NCBI RefSeq assembly: GCF_004348595.1
Contig: NZ_SMKD01000039.1
Coordinates: 1-42,095, forward strand
DNA: 42,095 nt
Source: Micromonospora sp. KC723
GTDB taxonomy: Bacteria; Actinomycetota; Actinomycetes; Mycobacteriales; Micromonosporaceae
Direction of reading: 5' to 3'
Part shown: positions 8,591 through 17,257 of the stretch, piece by piece
How positions within the stretch are numbered: position 1 is the stretch's first letter
Layout: the number at the start of each line of letters is the position of its first letter
The notes under the pieces: generated by a model
The model's input: the letters and a program-made list of their open reading frames with translations, nothing else
What the model was told of the DNA's origin: nothing
Databases searched by the model: none
Made by a program: the position numbers and the translations under genes

Positions 8591-11422
8591 GTGCTCGTAC
8601 TGCTGCTCCTCCACGTGGCGGCGGCACTCGTCGCGCCGCTGCTGGTGCGGTGGTGGGGTCCGCGTGCCTGCTACCCGCTGGCGCTCGCGCCGGCCGCCGC
8701 CCTCGGCTGGGCGCTGACCCGTACGTCGGCCGTCCGCGACGGCGGCGCGGTCGTCGAGACGTACCACTGGGTCGGCCAGCTCGACCTGGACGTCGCGTTG
8801 CGGATGACGACGCTGTCCTGGCTGATGACCCTGCTGGTCGGCGGCGTCGGGGCGCTCGTGCTGGTCTACTGCGGTCGATACTTCGATCGGGACACGGTCG
8901 GGCTCTCCCCACTGGTGGCGGTGCTGGTGGCCTTCGCCGGGGCGATGCTCGGCCTGGTCCTCGCCGACGACCTGCTGCTGCTGTTCGTCTTCTGGGAGCT
9001 GACCACCGTCTTCTCGTACCTGCTGATCGGGCACGACGCCGAGCGACGGTCCAGCCGGTGGGCCGCCGCACAGGCGCTGACCGTCACCGCCCTCGGCGGC
9101 CTGGCGATGCTGCTGGGCTTCCTGGTGCTCGGCGAACAGGCCGGCAGCTACCGCTGGTCGGTGATCGCCGAGACACCGCTGCCCGGCGGCGCCAGCCAGG
9201 TCGTCGCGGTGCTGCTGATCCTCACCGGGGCACTGGCCAAGTCGGCGATCATGCCGTTCCAGTCCTGGCTCCCGGTCGCGATGGCCGCCCCCACCCCCGT
9301 CAGCGCGTACCTGCACGCGGCCGCCATGGTCAAGGCCGGCGTCTACCTGATCGGGCTGCTCGCCCCGGTCCTTGCCGACACCGGGCCGTGGCGGCCGGTG
9401 GTGCTCACCCTCGGCCTGGTCACCATGGTCGGCGGCGGCGTGGCCGCACTGCGACAGTGTGACCTGAAGTTGCTGCTGGCGTACGGCACGGTCAGCCAAC
9501 TCGGCCTGCTGGCGGTGGTGCTCGGCGCCGGCACCGCCGACGCCGCCCTCGCCGGGGTCGCCATGCTGCTGGCGCACGCCCTGTTCAAGGCGGCGCTCTT
9601 CCTCGTCGTCGGCGCCGTCGACCACCAGGCCGGCACCCGCGACCTCCGGCAACTCAGCGGACTCGGCCGACGGTCGCCGGTGCTCGCCGGGGTGGCCACG
9701 CTCGCCGCCGCGTCGATGGCCGGGGTGCCGCCGTTGCTCGGTTTCGTCGCCAAGGAGGCCGTCTTCGCCGCGCTCACCGACCGGCCCCTGGTGCTCGCCG
9801 GCATGATGGTGGGGACGGTGCTCACCGCCGGGTACAGCATCCGGTTCCTGTGGGGCGCCTTCGCCACCCGACCCGGCGTCCCGCCCACCGAAGCCGCCCC
9901 GGCGCCGCTGCCGATGCTGGCGCCCCCGGCCCTGCTGGCCGCCGCCGGGCTGGTCGCCGGCACCACCGCCACCGGGCTCGACGGGCTGCTGCGCCCGTAC
10001 GCCGAACTCTTCGGCACACCGCACGAGAAACTGGCGCTCTGGCACGGGCCCACCCTGGCGCTCGGCCTGTCGGCGGTGGCGCTGGCCGGCGGCGCGGTGC
10101 TGCACACGATGCGCGGCCGGCTCACCCCGGCGCTGGTCCGGCTGCGTTCGCCGGTCGGCGGCAACCAGGCGTACGAGTGGCTCACCCACCGTTTCGACCG
10201 GCTGGCCGTCGAGGTCACCGGCGCCACCCAACGCGGTTCCCTGCCGGTGTACCTGGGCACCATCCTGCTCACGCTGGTGCTGGTACCCGGCGGCACGCTG
10301 CTGGCCACTCGCCCGTGGACGGAACGCATCGCCCTCTGGGACACCCCGTTGCAACTGGTGGTGGCGCTGGTCATCGCGGTCGCGGCGGTGCTCGCGGCCG
10401 GCGCCCGCCGCCGGCTCACCGCGATGCTGCTGGTCGGAGTGACCGGTTACGGCACCGCCATGCTCTTCGTGCTCCACGGCGCGCCCGACCTGGCGCTGAC
10501 CCAGTTCCTGGTGGAGACCGCCACCATCGCGGTCTTCGTGCTGGTGCTGCGCCGGCTGCCGGAGCGCTTCTCCGCCCGCCCGCTACGCCGCAGCCGCTGG
10601 GGGCGGCGACTGGTCGGGGTCGCCGTCGGCGTGGTCCTGTCCGGCCTTGCCCTGGTCGCCGCCGCGGCTCGCACCGCCACGCCGGTCTCGGTGGCCCTGC
10701 CCGAACTCGCGGTCCTGGAGGGGTACGGCCGCAACGTGGTCAACGTGACCCTGGTTGACATCCGGGGCTGGGACACCACGGGAGAGATCTCCGTGCTGGT
10801 GGTGGCCGCCACCGGGGTGGCCAGCCTGGTCTTCGAGCGGTCCCGCACCGGCCCCCGGCCCCGCCGGGACCCGGCCGGCCGCCGGCGCGACGACCGGCCG
10901 GTGTGGCTGCACGGCGGACCCACCCTCCGCGAGCGTCGCCGGTCGATCGTCTTCGAGGTGGTCACCCGGCTGGTGTTCCACACCGTCGTGCTCTTCTCCC
11001 TCTTCCTGCTCTTCTCCGGCCACAACGCCCCCGGTGGAGGCTTCGCCGGCGGCCTGGTGGCAGGACTGGCGCTGGCCCTGCGGTACCTCGCCGGCGGCCG
11101 GTACGAACTGGCCGAGAGCGCCCCGGTGGGCGCGGGCACCGTTCTCGGCGCCGGAATGGCGATCTCCGTCGGCGGCGGCGTGGTGTCCCTGCTCACCACC
11201 GGCGTGCTGCTCGACAGCGCCAAGGTGGCCCTGCCACTGCCGGAACTCGGCGATCCGTACCTGGTGACCTCGCTCTTCTTCGACGTCGGCGTCTACCTGA
11301 TCGTGGTCGGCCTGCTGCTGGACATCCTGCGCAGCCTCGGCGCCGAGGTGGACCGGCACATCGAGGCGACCGGCAGAGCCGAGCGGGGCCTCGTCATCGA
11401 CCAGCGTGGAGACCCGACGTGA
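8591..11422 (+). CDS. mrpA: Mrp Na+/H+ antiporter subunit A with fused subunit B domain
   Basis: Encodes 943 residues from the GTG at 8591, chosen for the GGGGAGGA just upstream. Mrp antiporters export Na+ (or K+) in exchange for protons and need all subunits. Residues 1 to ~500 form the NuoL-like multi-helix core, including the helix LLLLFVFWELTTVFSYLLIG with its conserved Glu, and MPFQSWLPVAMAAPTPVSAY. A further helical block (~610-760, with APDLALTQFLVE) is the MrpA C-terminal part. From about residue 772 (TLRERRRSIVFEVVTRL, then GGGFAGGLVAGLAL) comes a complete MrpB-like domain, so A and B are fused and no separate mrpB exists. The stop overlaps the GTG of mrpC. Confidence 0.95.
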   Translation: MLVLLLLHVAAALVAPLLVRWWGPRACYPLALAPAAALGWALTRTSAVRDGGAVVETYHWVGQLDLDVALRMTTLSWLMTLLVGGVGALVLVYCGRYFDRDTVGLSPLVAVLVAFAGAMLGLVLADDLLLLFVFWELTTVFSYLLIGHDAERRSSRWAAAQALTVTALGGLAMLLGFLVLGEQAGSYRWSVIAETPLPGGASQVVAVLLILTGALAKSAIMPFQSWLPVAMAAPTPVSAYLHAAAMVKAGVYLIGLLAPVLADTGPWRPVVLTLGLVTMVGGGVAALRQCDLKLLLAYGTVSQLGLLAVVLGAGTADAALAGVAMLLAHALFKAALFLVVGAVDHQAGTRDLRQLSGLGRRSPVLAGVATLAAASMAGVPPLLGFVAKEAVFAALTDRPLVLAGMMVGTVLTAGYSIRFLWGAFATRPGVPPTEAAPAPLPMLAPPALLAAAGLVAGTTATGLDGLLRPYAELFGTPHEKLALWHGPTLALGLSAVALAGGAVLHTMRGRLTPALVRLRSPVGGNQAYEWLTHRFDRLAVEVTGATQRGSLPVYLGTILLTLVLVPGGTLLATRPWTERIALWDTPLQLVVALVIAVAAVLAAGARRRLTAMLLVGVTGYGTAMLFVLHGAPDLALTQFLVETATIAVFVLVLRRLPERFSARPLRRSRWGRRLVGVAVGVVLSGLALVAAAARTATPVSVALPELAVLEGYGRNVVNVTLVDIRGWDTTGEISVLVVAATGVASLVFERSRTGPRPRRDPAGRRRDDRPVWLHGGPTLRERRRSIVFEVVTRLVFHTVVLFSLFLLFSGHNAPGGGFAGGLVAGLALALRYLAGGRYELAESAPVGAGTVLGAGMAISVGGGVVSLLTTGVLLDSAKVALPLPELGDPYLVTSLFFDVGVYLIVVGLLLDILRSLGAEVDRHIEATGRAERGLVIDQRGDPT

Positions 11423-11898
11423 ACGCGGACGGTGCGGGGCCCACCCTGGTGCTGGTGCTCGCCGTCGGCGTGCTCGCCGCCACCGGGGTCACCCTGCTGC
11501 TGGAACGCAGCCTGACCCGGATCCTGCTCGGTGTCGTCCTGCTCGGCAACGGCGTGAACCTGCTCATCCTGCTCAGCGGACGGTCCGGCGGACCGCCGGT
11601 GGTGGGCACCGGACCGCCCGGCGACTTCAGCGATCCGCTCCCCCAGGCGATGGTCCTCACCGCCATCGTGATCACCTTCGGGTTGACCGCGTTCGTGGCC
11701 GCCGTGGCGTACCGGAGCTGGTACCTCACCGGCGACGACGAGGTGCCCGACGACCTGGAGGACCGGCAGGTCGTCCGGCTCGCCGAACGCAACGAGATCG
11801 CCAGCTCCGACCTCGGCGAGGAGGGCCCGGGCGACCCCGAACAGGTGGACCCCCGGCCGGCGCGTCGCCGGCTGCGCGGACCCGGAGGCCAGCCATGA
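11419..11898 (+). CDS. mrpC: Mrp Na+/H+ antiporter subunit C
   Basis: Encodes 159 residues, NuoK-like with three membrane helices, then a ~50-residue acidic and basic cytoplasmic tail that is longer than in many homologues. Motifs seen: LLERSLTRILLGVVLLGNGVN and DPLPQAMVLTAIVITFG, both diagnostic of MrpC/MnhC. The GTG at 11419 overlaps the mrpA stop (GTGA), with GGAGA 7 bases upstream inside mrpA. Translational coupling with A and D is expected. It forms part of the membrane antiporter complex. Confidence 0.95.
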   Translation: MNADGAGPTLVLVLAVGVLAATGVTLLLERSLTRILLGVVLLGNGVNLLILLSGRSGGPPVVGTGPPGDFSDPLPQAMVLTAIVITFGLTAFVAAVAYRSWYLTGDDEVPDDLEDRQVVRLAERNEIASSDLGEEGPGDPEQVDPRPARRRLRGPGGQP

Positions 11899-13400
11899 CC
11901 CAGCTGGTCCCGCTGCCGGTGGTGGTGCCGCTGCTCGGCGCCGCGCTGACGCTGGTCCTCGGCAGGTGGCCCCAGGTGCAGCGCACGGTCAGCGTGATCG
12001 CGCTCACCGCCAACCTGGTCGTGGCGGCGCTGCTGCTGGTCGAGGCTTACCGGTACGGACCGGTGGTGGTGCAGGTGGGTGGCTGGCCCGCCCCGGTGGG
12101 GATCGTGCTGGTCGCCGACCAGTTGGCCGCCCTGATGCTGGTCGTCTCCTCGGCGGTGACCCTCTGCGTGCTGCTGTACTCCATCGGTCAGGGCCTCAGC
12201 GAAACCAGCGAGTCGGCGCCGGTGAGCATCTACCACCCGACCTACCTGGTGCTGACCGCCGGCGTCACCAACGCCTTCCTCACCGGGGACCTGTTCAACC
12301 TCTTCGTCGGCTTCGAGATGCTGCTCGCGGCGAGCTTCGTCCTGATCACCCTCGGCGGCACCGAGGCGCGGATCCGTAGCGGCTCCACGTACGTCCTGGT
12401 CAGCGTCCTGTCCTCGCTGATCTTCCTGATCGCGGTGGCCCTGGTGTACGCGGCCACCGGCACCCTCAACATGGCGCAGCTCGCCGCGCGCCTCGACGCG
12501 CTGCCCGACGGCGTACGCCTGGGGTTGCAACTGACGCTGCTGCTCGCCTTCGGCATCAAGGCGGCGGTCTTCCCGGTCTTCGCGTGGTTGCCGGACAGCT
12601 ACCCGACCGCGCCGGCCCCGGTGACCGCCGTCTTCGCCGGCCTGCTCACCAAGGTCGGCGTCTACGCGATCATCCGGACCGAGACGTTGCTGTTCCCGGG
12701 CGGGGAGGTCGCCACCCTGCTCATGGTGGTGGCCGGCCTCACCATGATGGTCGGCGTCCTCGGCGCGGTGGCCCAGTCGGACATGAAGCGGCTCTTCTCC
12801 TTCACCCTGGTCAGCCACATCGGTTACCTGATCTTCGGGGTGGGCTTGAGCACGGCCGCCGCGCTCTCCGGCGCGATCTTCTACGTGGTGCACCACATCA
12901 CCATCCAGACCACCCTCTTCCTCGTCGCCGGTCTGGTCGAGGAACGGGCCGGCAGCACCGACCTGCGCCGGCTCGGCGGGTTGGCCCGGGCCGCGCCGCT
13001 GCTGGCGGTGCTCTTCTTCGTACCGGCGATGAACCTGGCCGGCATCCCGCCCTTCTCCGGCTTCCTCGGCAAGCTGGGACTGCTCCAGGCCGGGGTGGCG
13101 GTCGGCGGCCCGCTCGCCTGGGTACTGGTCGCCGCCGGGACGCTGACCAGCCTGCTCACCCTCTACGCCGCCTCCCGGGTGTGGAACATCGCCTTCTGGC
13201 GGGCACCGCGGCTGGCCAGCGCCGAGCCGCTGGTCCGGCTGCCCAACCTGATGGTCGGCGCGACCACCGCGCTGGTGGTGCTGGGGCTGGTGCTCACCCT
13301 CGCCGCCGGCCCGCTCTACGGCGTCACCGCCGACGCCGCGTCCGACCTGCTGCGGCGAACCCCCTACGTGGAGGCCGTGCTGCCCGGCGGTCCGCCGTGA
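11895..13400 (+). CDS. mrpD: Mrp Na+/H+ antiporter subunit D
   Basis: Encodes 501 residues, the usual MrpD length, homologous to NuoM/NuoN proton-pumping subunits of complex I. Key features are NLFVGFEMLLAASFVLI (helix with conserved Glu), LLLAFGIKAAVFPVFAWLPD (conserved Lys in the channel) and VAQSDMKRLFSFTLVSHIGY. About 14 membrane helices are expected. The ATG at 11895 overlaps the mrpC stop (ATGA) and has GGAGG upstream. It works with subunit A in ion translocation. Confidence 0.96.
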   Translation: MTQLVPLPVVVPLLGAALTLVLGRWPQVQRTVSVIALTANLVVAALLLVEAYRYGPVVVQVGGWPAPVGIVLVADQLAALMLVVSSAVTLCVLLYSIGQGLSETSESAPVSIYHPTYLVLTAGVTNAFLTGDLFNLFVGFEMLLAASFVLITLGGTEARIRSGSTYVLVSVLSSLIFLIAVALVYAATGTLNMAQLAARLDALPDGVRLGLQLTLLLAFGIKAAVFPVFAWLPDSYPTAPAPVTAVFAGLLTKVGVYAIIRTETLLFPGGEVATLLMVVAGLTMMVGVLGAVAQSDMKRLFSFTLVSHIGYLIFGVGLSTAAALSGAIFYVVHHITIQTTLFLVAGLVEERAGSTDLRRLGGLARAAPLLAVLFFVPAMNLAGIPPFSGFLGKLGLLQAGVAVGGPLAWVLVAAGTLTSLLTLYAASRVWNIAFWRAPRLASAEPLVRLPNLMVGATTALVVLGLVLTLAAGPLYGVTADAASDLLRRTPYVEAVLPGGPP

Positions 13401-13960
13401 CGGCCCCGTCCCGGCCCGGTCGCTGGCGGGACCAGGCGATCGCCCTGGGGTGGCTCATCGCCGCGTGGAACCTGCTCTGGGGCGAGGTGACCTGGGGAAA
13501 CCTGGTCGGCGGGACGCTGGTCGGCGTAGCGGTGCTGGTGTTCTTCCCGCTGCCGCCGGTCACCTTCGCCGGCCGACTGCGGCCCCGGGGGCTGCTGGTG
13601 CTGGTGGCGGCGTTCGTCGTCGAGCTGGCCAGCGCCAGCGTGAACGTCGCCTGGATCGCCGTACGCCCCGGTTACCGGCCCCGCGGCGCGATCATCGGGG
13701 TACGGCTGCGGGTGCGCAGCGACCTCAACCTGGCCCTCACCGCCGAACTGCTCTCCCTGGTACCCGGCACCCTGATCATCGACGTGGACCGGGACGAGGG
13801 CGTCCTCTACGTGCACGTCCTCGACGTGCGCCGGGCGCACGACCTGGACGACAGCCGGGACCGGGTCCTCGCCGTCGAGGAGCGCATCGTCCGGGCGATC
13901 GGCTCCGACGCCGAGCTGCGCCTGCTCACCACCGACCCCGACCGGAGGTCCGAGACATGA
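13397..13960 (+). CDS. mrpE: Mrp Na+/H+ antiporter subunit E
   Basis: Encodes 187 residues. Two or three N-terminal membrane helices (ALGWLIAAWNLLWG and LLVLVAAFVVELASASVNVAW) are followed by a cytoplasmic domain with SLVPGTLIIDVD and YVHVLD, the family signature. The GTG at 13397 overlaps the mrpD stop. MrpE stabilises the antiporter complex and is needed for full activity in studied species. The C-terminal tail ends in basic and acidic residues after the conserved domain. Confidence 0.94.
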   Translation: MTAPSRPGRWRDQAIALGWLIAAWNLLWGEVTWGNLVGGTLVGVAVLVFFPLPPVTFAGRLRPRGLLVLVAAFVVELASASVNVAWIAVRPGYRPRGAIIGVRLRVRSDLNLALTAELLSLVPGTLIIDVDRDEGVLYVHVLDVRRAHDLDDSRDRVLAVEERIVRAIGSDAELRLLTTDPDRRSET

Positions 13961-14220
13961 CCGTCGTCCTCGCCGTCGTGCTGACCGTGCTGCTGTCGGT
14001 CACCGCGCTGCTGGCCCTGGCCCGGATGTACCGGGGCCCGTCCCTGCTCGACCGGGTGATCGCCGCCGACCTCCTGCTCGCCACCATGATCGGCGCGGTC
14101 GGGGCCGAGGCGGCGGTCAACCGGCACGCCACCAGCCTGCCCGTGCTGGTGGTGGTCTCGCTGCTCGGCTTCGTCAGCTCGGTGGCCCTGGTCCGCTTCG
14201 CCGTCCGGCAGGAGTCGTGA
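13957..14220 (+). CDS. mrpF: Mrp Na+/H+ antiporter subunit F
   Basis: Encodes 87 residues with three membrane helices. The signature YRGPSLLDRVIAADLL matches MrpF/MnhF, a subunit first linked to bile-salt and cholate efflux in Bacillus. The ATG at 13957 overlaps the mrpE stop (ATGA), and GGAGG sits about 9 bases upstream. The last two genes, F and G, are in the standard order. Confidence 0.94.
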   Translation: MTVVLAVVLTVLLSVTALLALARMYRGPSLLDRVIAADLLLATMIGAVGAEAAVNRHATSLPVLVVVSLLGFVSSVALVRFAVRQES

Positions 14221-14558
14221 GCGTGGCCGGCGTCCTCGACTGGCTGGGCGCGCTGGCGCTGGTGGCGGGCGCCCTGCTCAGCCTCGCCGCCGGGATCGGT
14301 GTGGTGCGTTTCCCGACCGTGCTGGACCGGATGCACGCGGCCACCAAGCCGCAGGCGCTCGGCGTGCTGCTGTTGCTGCTCGGGCTGGCGTTGCGGCTGC
14401 GTACCCCGGCGGACCTGGGCATGATCCTGCTGGTCGGGATCTTCCAGCTGGCCACCGCGCCGGTCGCCGCGCAGATGATCGGCCGGGCCGCGTACCGGTC
14501 CGGCCGGGTCGAGCGGGAACTGCTCGGCACCGACGAACTCGCCGACCGGAGGAGATAG
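14217..14558 (+). CDS. mrpG: Mrp Na+/H+ antiporter subunit G
   Basis: Encodes 113 residues with three membrane helices. GIGVVRFPTVLDRMHAATKP is the MrpG/MnhG signature. The GTG at 14217 overlaps the mrpF stop. This is the last gene of the Mrp operon; no strong terminator hairpin is visible in the 60 bases that follow, so some read-through into the CNNM genes is possible. The C-terminal tail (RVERELLGTDELADRRR) is charged and cytoplasmic. Confidence 0.94.
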   Translation: MSVAGVLDWLGALALVAGALLSLAAGIGVVRFPTVLDRMHAATKPQALGVLLLLLGLALRLRTPADLGMILLVGIFQLATAPVAAQMIGRAAYRSGRVERELLGTDELADRRR

Positions 14559-14610
14559 CGGGCGGCGACGGCTTCGGCCCCACCATCAGCGAACCTCCAG
14601 GGATCGCCGA

Positions 14611-14616
14611 TAGAAT
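14611..14616 (+). promoter_or_regulatory. -10 element for the leader ORF and CNNM pair
   Basis: TAGAAT is followed by six bases (TACCGA) and then the ATG at 14623. The expected transcription start therefore falls on or next to that ATG. No good -35 is seen 17 bases upstream. It sits in a locally AT-rich patch in an otherwise GC-rich region. Confidence 0.55.
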
Positions 14617-14622
14617 TACCGA

Positions 14623-14724
14623 ATGATCGACTCTTCTGTCCAGGAGGGCAGCAGTAGCCAGCCGGGTCGTGCCCGGCATCCCCTCGGCCCGACGACCCCG
14701 GGAGCCCTGAGCGGCCCGTGTTGA
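14623..14724 (+). CDS. Probable leaderless leader peptide upstream of the CNNM genes
   Basis: A 33-residue ORF, MIDSSVQEGSSS followed by a Pro/Gly-rich second half (HPLGPTTPGALSGPC). Its stop TGA (14722-14724) lies just past the GTG start of the downstream CNNM gene at 14718, so the two frames overlap by seven bases. A TAGAAT -10 element six bases before its ATG predicts a leaderless message. The ORF could couple translation or act as an attenuating leader that senses ribosome speed at the proline codons. Proline-rich leaders upstream of Mg2+ transporters are known in enterobacteria (mgtL), but any likeness here is by analogy only. It may also be non-functional in itself and merely reflect a leader RNA. 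Confidence 0.5.
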   Translation: MIDSSVQEGSSSQPGRARHPLGPTTPGALSGPC

Positions 14725-16076
14725 TTGTCGTCGGTCTCGTCGTCATCATCGTTCTCACCGCCGCCACCGGCTACTTCGTGGCCCAGGAGTTCGGCTACGT
14801 CGCCGTCGACCGCGGCCGGCTCAAGCAGCGCGCCGACGACGGCGACCAGGCGTCCGCCCGGGCTCTCGAGGTCACCGGTCGGCTCTCCTTCATGCTCTCC
14901 GGGGCCCAGCTCGGCATCACCGTCACCGCCCTGCTGGTCGGTTACGTCGCCGAGCCGTACCTGGGCGCCGGGCTGGCCGAGCTGCTCGGCGGGGCCGGTG
15001 TGCCCACCTCGGTCGGTCTGCCGCTGTCGGTGGCGCTGGCCCTGATCATCGCCACCGTGGTGCAGATGGTCCTCGGCGAACTGGCCCCGAAGAACCTCGC
15101 GCTCGCCCGCGCCGAGCACCTCGCCCGGGCGCTCGCCCGCTCCACCCTGATCTACCTCAAGATCGCCGGCCCGCTGATCAAGCTGTTCGACCGGGCCGCG
15201 GTCCGGCTGCTGCGCCGGGTCGGCATCGAGCCGATCGAGGAACTGCCCAGCGGCGCCACCCCGGAGGACCTGGAGCAGATCATCGCCGACTCCCGCGAGG
15301 GGGGCCACCTCGACGTCGAGATGTCCACCCTGCTCGACCGGGGGCTCGACTTCCGGCAGTTGACCGCCGGGGAGGCCATGGTGCCCCGGGTCCACGTGCA
15401 CACCGTACGGGCGCACGAGCCGGTCAGCCGGGTGGTGGAGCTGCTCGACAGCGGCCACTCCCGCTTCCCGGTACGCGGGACGGAGGGCGTGGACGACCTG
15501 GTGGGTGTGGTCGGCATCGCCGACGTGCTCGGGGTGGCCCCGGAGAAGCGGGCGAGCACCCCGGTCAGCGCGGTGGCCGTACCCCCGTTGCTGGTGCCCG
15601 AGACGTTGCCGCTGCCGACGGTGCTGGACCGGCTCCGGTCCGGGCACCGGCAGCTCGCCTGCGTCGTCGACGAGTACGGCGGCTTCGCCGGTGTGATCAC
15701 GCTGGAGGACATCGCCGAGGAACTGGTCGGCCCGATCCGCGACGAGGACGACCCACCGGAGCGGGCGCCCGCGCGGCAGGAGGACGGCTCCTGGGTGGTG
15801 CCGGCGCGGTGGCGGATCGACGAGGTCGCCGACAGCACCGGCATCGCGCTGCCCGAAGCACCCGAGTACGACACCATCAGTGGCCTGGTGATGCGGGAAC
15901 TGGGCCGGGTGCCGGAGGTCGGTGACCGGCTGGAGATCAGCCTCCCGGCCGACGGCGAGGAGCCGCAGGAGCGGCCGAAGGCCCTGGTCGAGGTGCTGGC
16001 GGTGGACCGGCACGTGGCCGACACCGTACGGCTGCGGATGGCCGGCGCGGCCCGCGACGGGGAGGCCGCCGCGTGA
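14718..16076 (+). CDS. CNNM/CorC-family membrane protein with CBS pair (divalent cation transport)
   Basis: Encodes 452 residues. The N-terminal DUF21 (CNNM) membrane domain runs to ~residue 200 with ATGYFVAQEFGYVAVDR and LSGAQLGITVTALLVGY. A CBS pair follows (~205-330, with VMVP-like EAMVPRVHVHT, HSRFPVRG and VVDEYGGFAGVITLEDI). The C-terminal CorC/HlyC domain ends the protein (~345-430). Such proteins transport or regulate Mg2+ or other divalent cations. The size and pairing with the next gene match the mycobacterial pair Rv1842c/Rv1841c. The start GTG at 14718 overlaps the leader ORF; the TTG at 14721 is a weaker alternative. Older names such as hemolysin C-like do not imply hemolysis. Confidence 0.9.
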   Translation: MLIVVGLVVIIVLTAATGYFVAQEFGYVAVDRGRLKQRADDGDQASARALEVTGRLSFMLSGAQLGITVTALLVGYVAEPYLGAGLAELLGGAGVPTSVGLPLSVALALIIATVVQMVLGELAPKNLALARAEHLARALARSTLIYLKIAGPLIKLFDRAAVRLLRRVGIEPIEELPSGATPEDLEQIIADSREGGHLDVEMSTLLDRGLDFRQLTAGEAMVPRVHVHTVRAHEPVSRVVELLDSGHSRFPVRGTEGVDDLVGVVGIADVLGVAPEKRASTPVSAVAVPPLLVPETLPLPTVLDRLRSGHRQLACVVDEYGGFAGVITLEDIAEELVGPIRDEDDPPERAPARQEDGSWVVPARWRIDEVADSTGIALPEAPEYDTISGLVMRELGRVPEVGDRLEISLPADGEEPQERPKALVEVLAVDRHVADTVRLRMAGAARDGEAAA

Positions 16077-17137
16077 GCCCCGGCCTCGCTCTGTTCGTCT
16101 CGGTGCTGCTGCTCGCCCTCAACGGCTTCTTCGTCGCCGCCGAGTTCGCGCTGGTGGCGGCGAAGCGGTACCGCCTGGAGCAGTTCGCCGCCGGTGGGGG
16201 CCGCGCGGCCCGGGCCGCGCTGGACGGCGTCCGGGAGCTGTCCCTGATGCTGGCCGGTGCCCAGCTCGGCATCACCCTGTGCACGCTGGGGCTCGGCGCG
16301 CTCGCCGAACCGGCGATCGAGCACCTGCTCAGCCCGCTGCTGTACGCCGTCGGGCTGCCGGTGGCGGCCAGTCACCTCATCGCACTGGTGTTCGCCCTGG
16401 CGCTGGTGACCTTCCTGCACCTGGTGGTCGGCGAGATGGCGCCGAAGTCGTGGGCGATCACCGACGCCGAGCGGTCCGCGATGCTGCTGGCGCTGCCGTT
16501 CCGGGCCTTCGCCCGGTTTGCCCGGCCGGTGCTGTCGGCGCTCAACGCGCTGGCCAACGCGATGCTGCGACTGGTCGGCGTGCAGCAGCAGGACCAACTC
16601 GCCCAGGTACACGGCCCGGACGAGCTGCGCATGCTGCTGGAGCAGTCCCGGGAGCACGGGCTGCTCGGCGCCGAGCAGCACCAGATGCTGACCAGCATGC
16701 TGGAGTTGCAGGCCACCACTGTCGCCGACGTGATGGAGCCGTTCGACCGGATCGTCACGGTCCGCCGGGACGACACCGCCGAGCGCGTCGAGGAGGTCAG
16801 CCGCGACAGCGGCCGATCCCGGCTCGCCGTGCTCGACCCGTCCGGGGAGGTCTGCGGCCTGGTCCACGTACGGGAGGCGGTGCGGGCGGTCACCACCGGC
16901 CGCCCGGCCACAGCCGGGGAGTTGATGGGCCGGGCCTTCACCCTGCCCGCCGGATCCACGGTCACCGAGGCGGTGGCCGCCATGCGTGCCGACCAGTCCC
17001 AGCTCGCGCTGGTCCGCAACGGCGGCGGGCCGACCCGGCCGATTGGCTTCGTGGCGCTGGAGGACCTGCTGGAGGAGGTCATCGGCGAGTTCGACGACGA
17101 GACCGACCCGGTGCCGCGCGGGCGGCGCCTGCGCTGA
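16073..17137 (+). CDS. Second CNNM-family membrane protein with CBS pair, lacking the CorC C-domain
   Basis: Encodes 354 residues. The DUF21 membrane domain has LNGFFVAAEFALVAAKRYR and LAGAQLGITLCTLGLGALAEP, and VVGEMAPKSWAI. A CBS pair follows (~215-345). The chain ends right after LEDLLEEVIGEFDDE, so the CorC/HlyC domain present in its partner is absent. This asymmetry is seen in other actinobacterial pairs and suggests a heteromeric transporter in which only one subunit carries the regulatory C-domain. The GTG at 16073 overlaps the stop of the upstream gene, so expression is coupled. Confidence 0.9.
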   Translation: MSPGLALFVSVLLLALNGFFVAAEFALVAAKRYRLEQFAAGGGRAARAALDGVRELSLMLAGAQLGITLCTLGLGALAEPAIEHLLSPLLYAVGLPVAASHLIALVFALALVTFLHLVVGEMAPKSWAITDAERSAMLLALPFRAFARFARPVLSALNALANAMLRLVGVQQQDQLAQVHGPDELRMLLEQSREHGLLGAEQHQMLTSMLELQATTVADVMEPFDRIVTVRRDDTAERVEEVSRDSGRSRLAVLDPSGEVCGLVHVREAVRAVTTGRPATAGELMGRAFTLPAGSTVTEAVAAMRADQSQLALVRNGGGPTRPIGFVALEDLLEEVIGEFDDETDPVPRGRRLR

Positions 17138-17183
17138 CCGCGTCCACCGCCGCTGACCCCGCGTCCACCGCCCTGACCGGCCG

Positions 17184-17257
17184 CCGGGCCGTCCATGACC
17201 CGGCGGCCGGCCGAGGAGTGCCGGGCCGTCCGGGACCCGGTGGCCGGCCGAGGAGTG
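17184..17257 (+). repeat. Two tandem 37-bp repeats
   Basis: Units 17184-17220 and 17221-17257 differ at three positions only. A third unit begins (CCGGGCCG) and then diverges. Just upstream, GCGTCCACCGCC also occurs twice (near 17140 and 17161). The whole 200-base spacer between the CNNM pair and the Spo0M-like gene thus looks built by short duplications. Confidence 0.8.

Noticed and set aside
8090..10477. Long minus-strand open frame (795 codons) opposite mrpA
   Set aside because: Low-complexity Gln/Gly/His/Arg-rich product, antisense to a recognised Mrp subunit and running into the adjacent gene.
14718..17137. Hemolysin annotation for the CNNM proteins
   Set aside because: The name is historical. 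DUF21 and CBS domains point to divalent cation transport.
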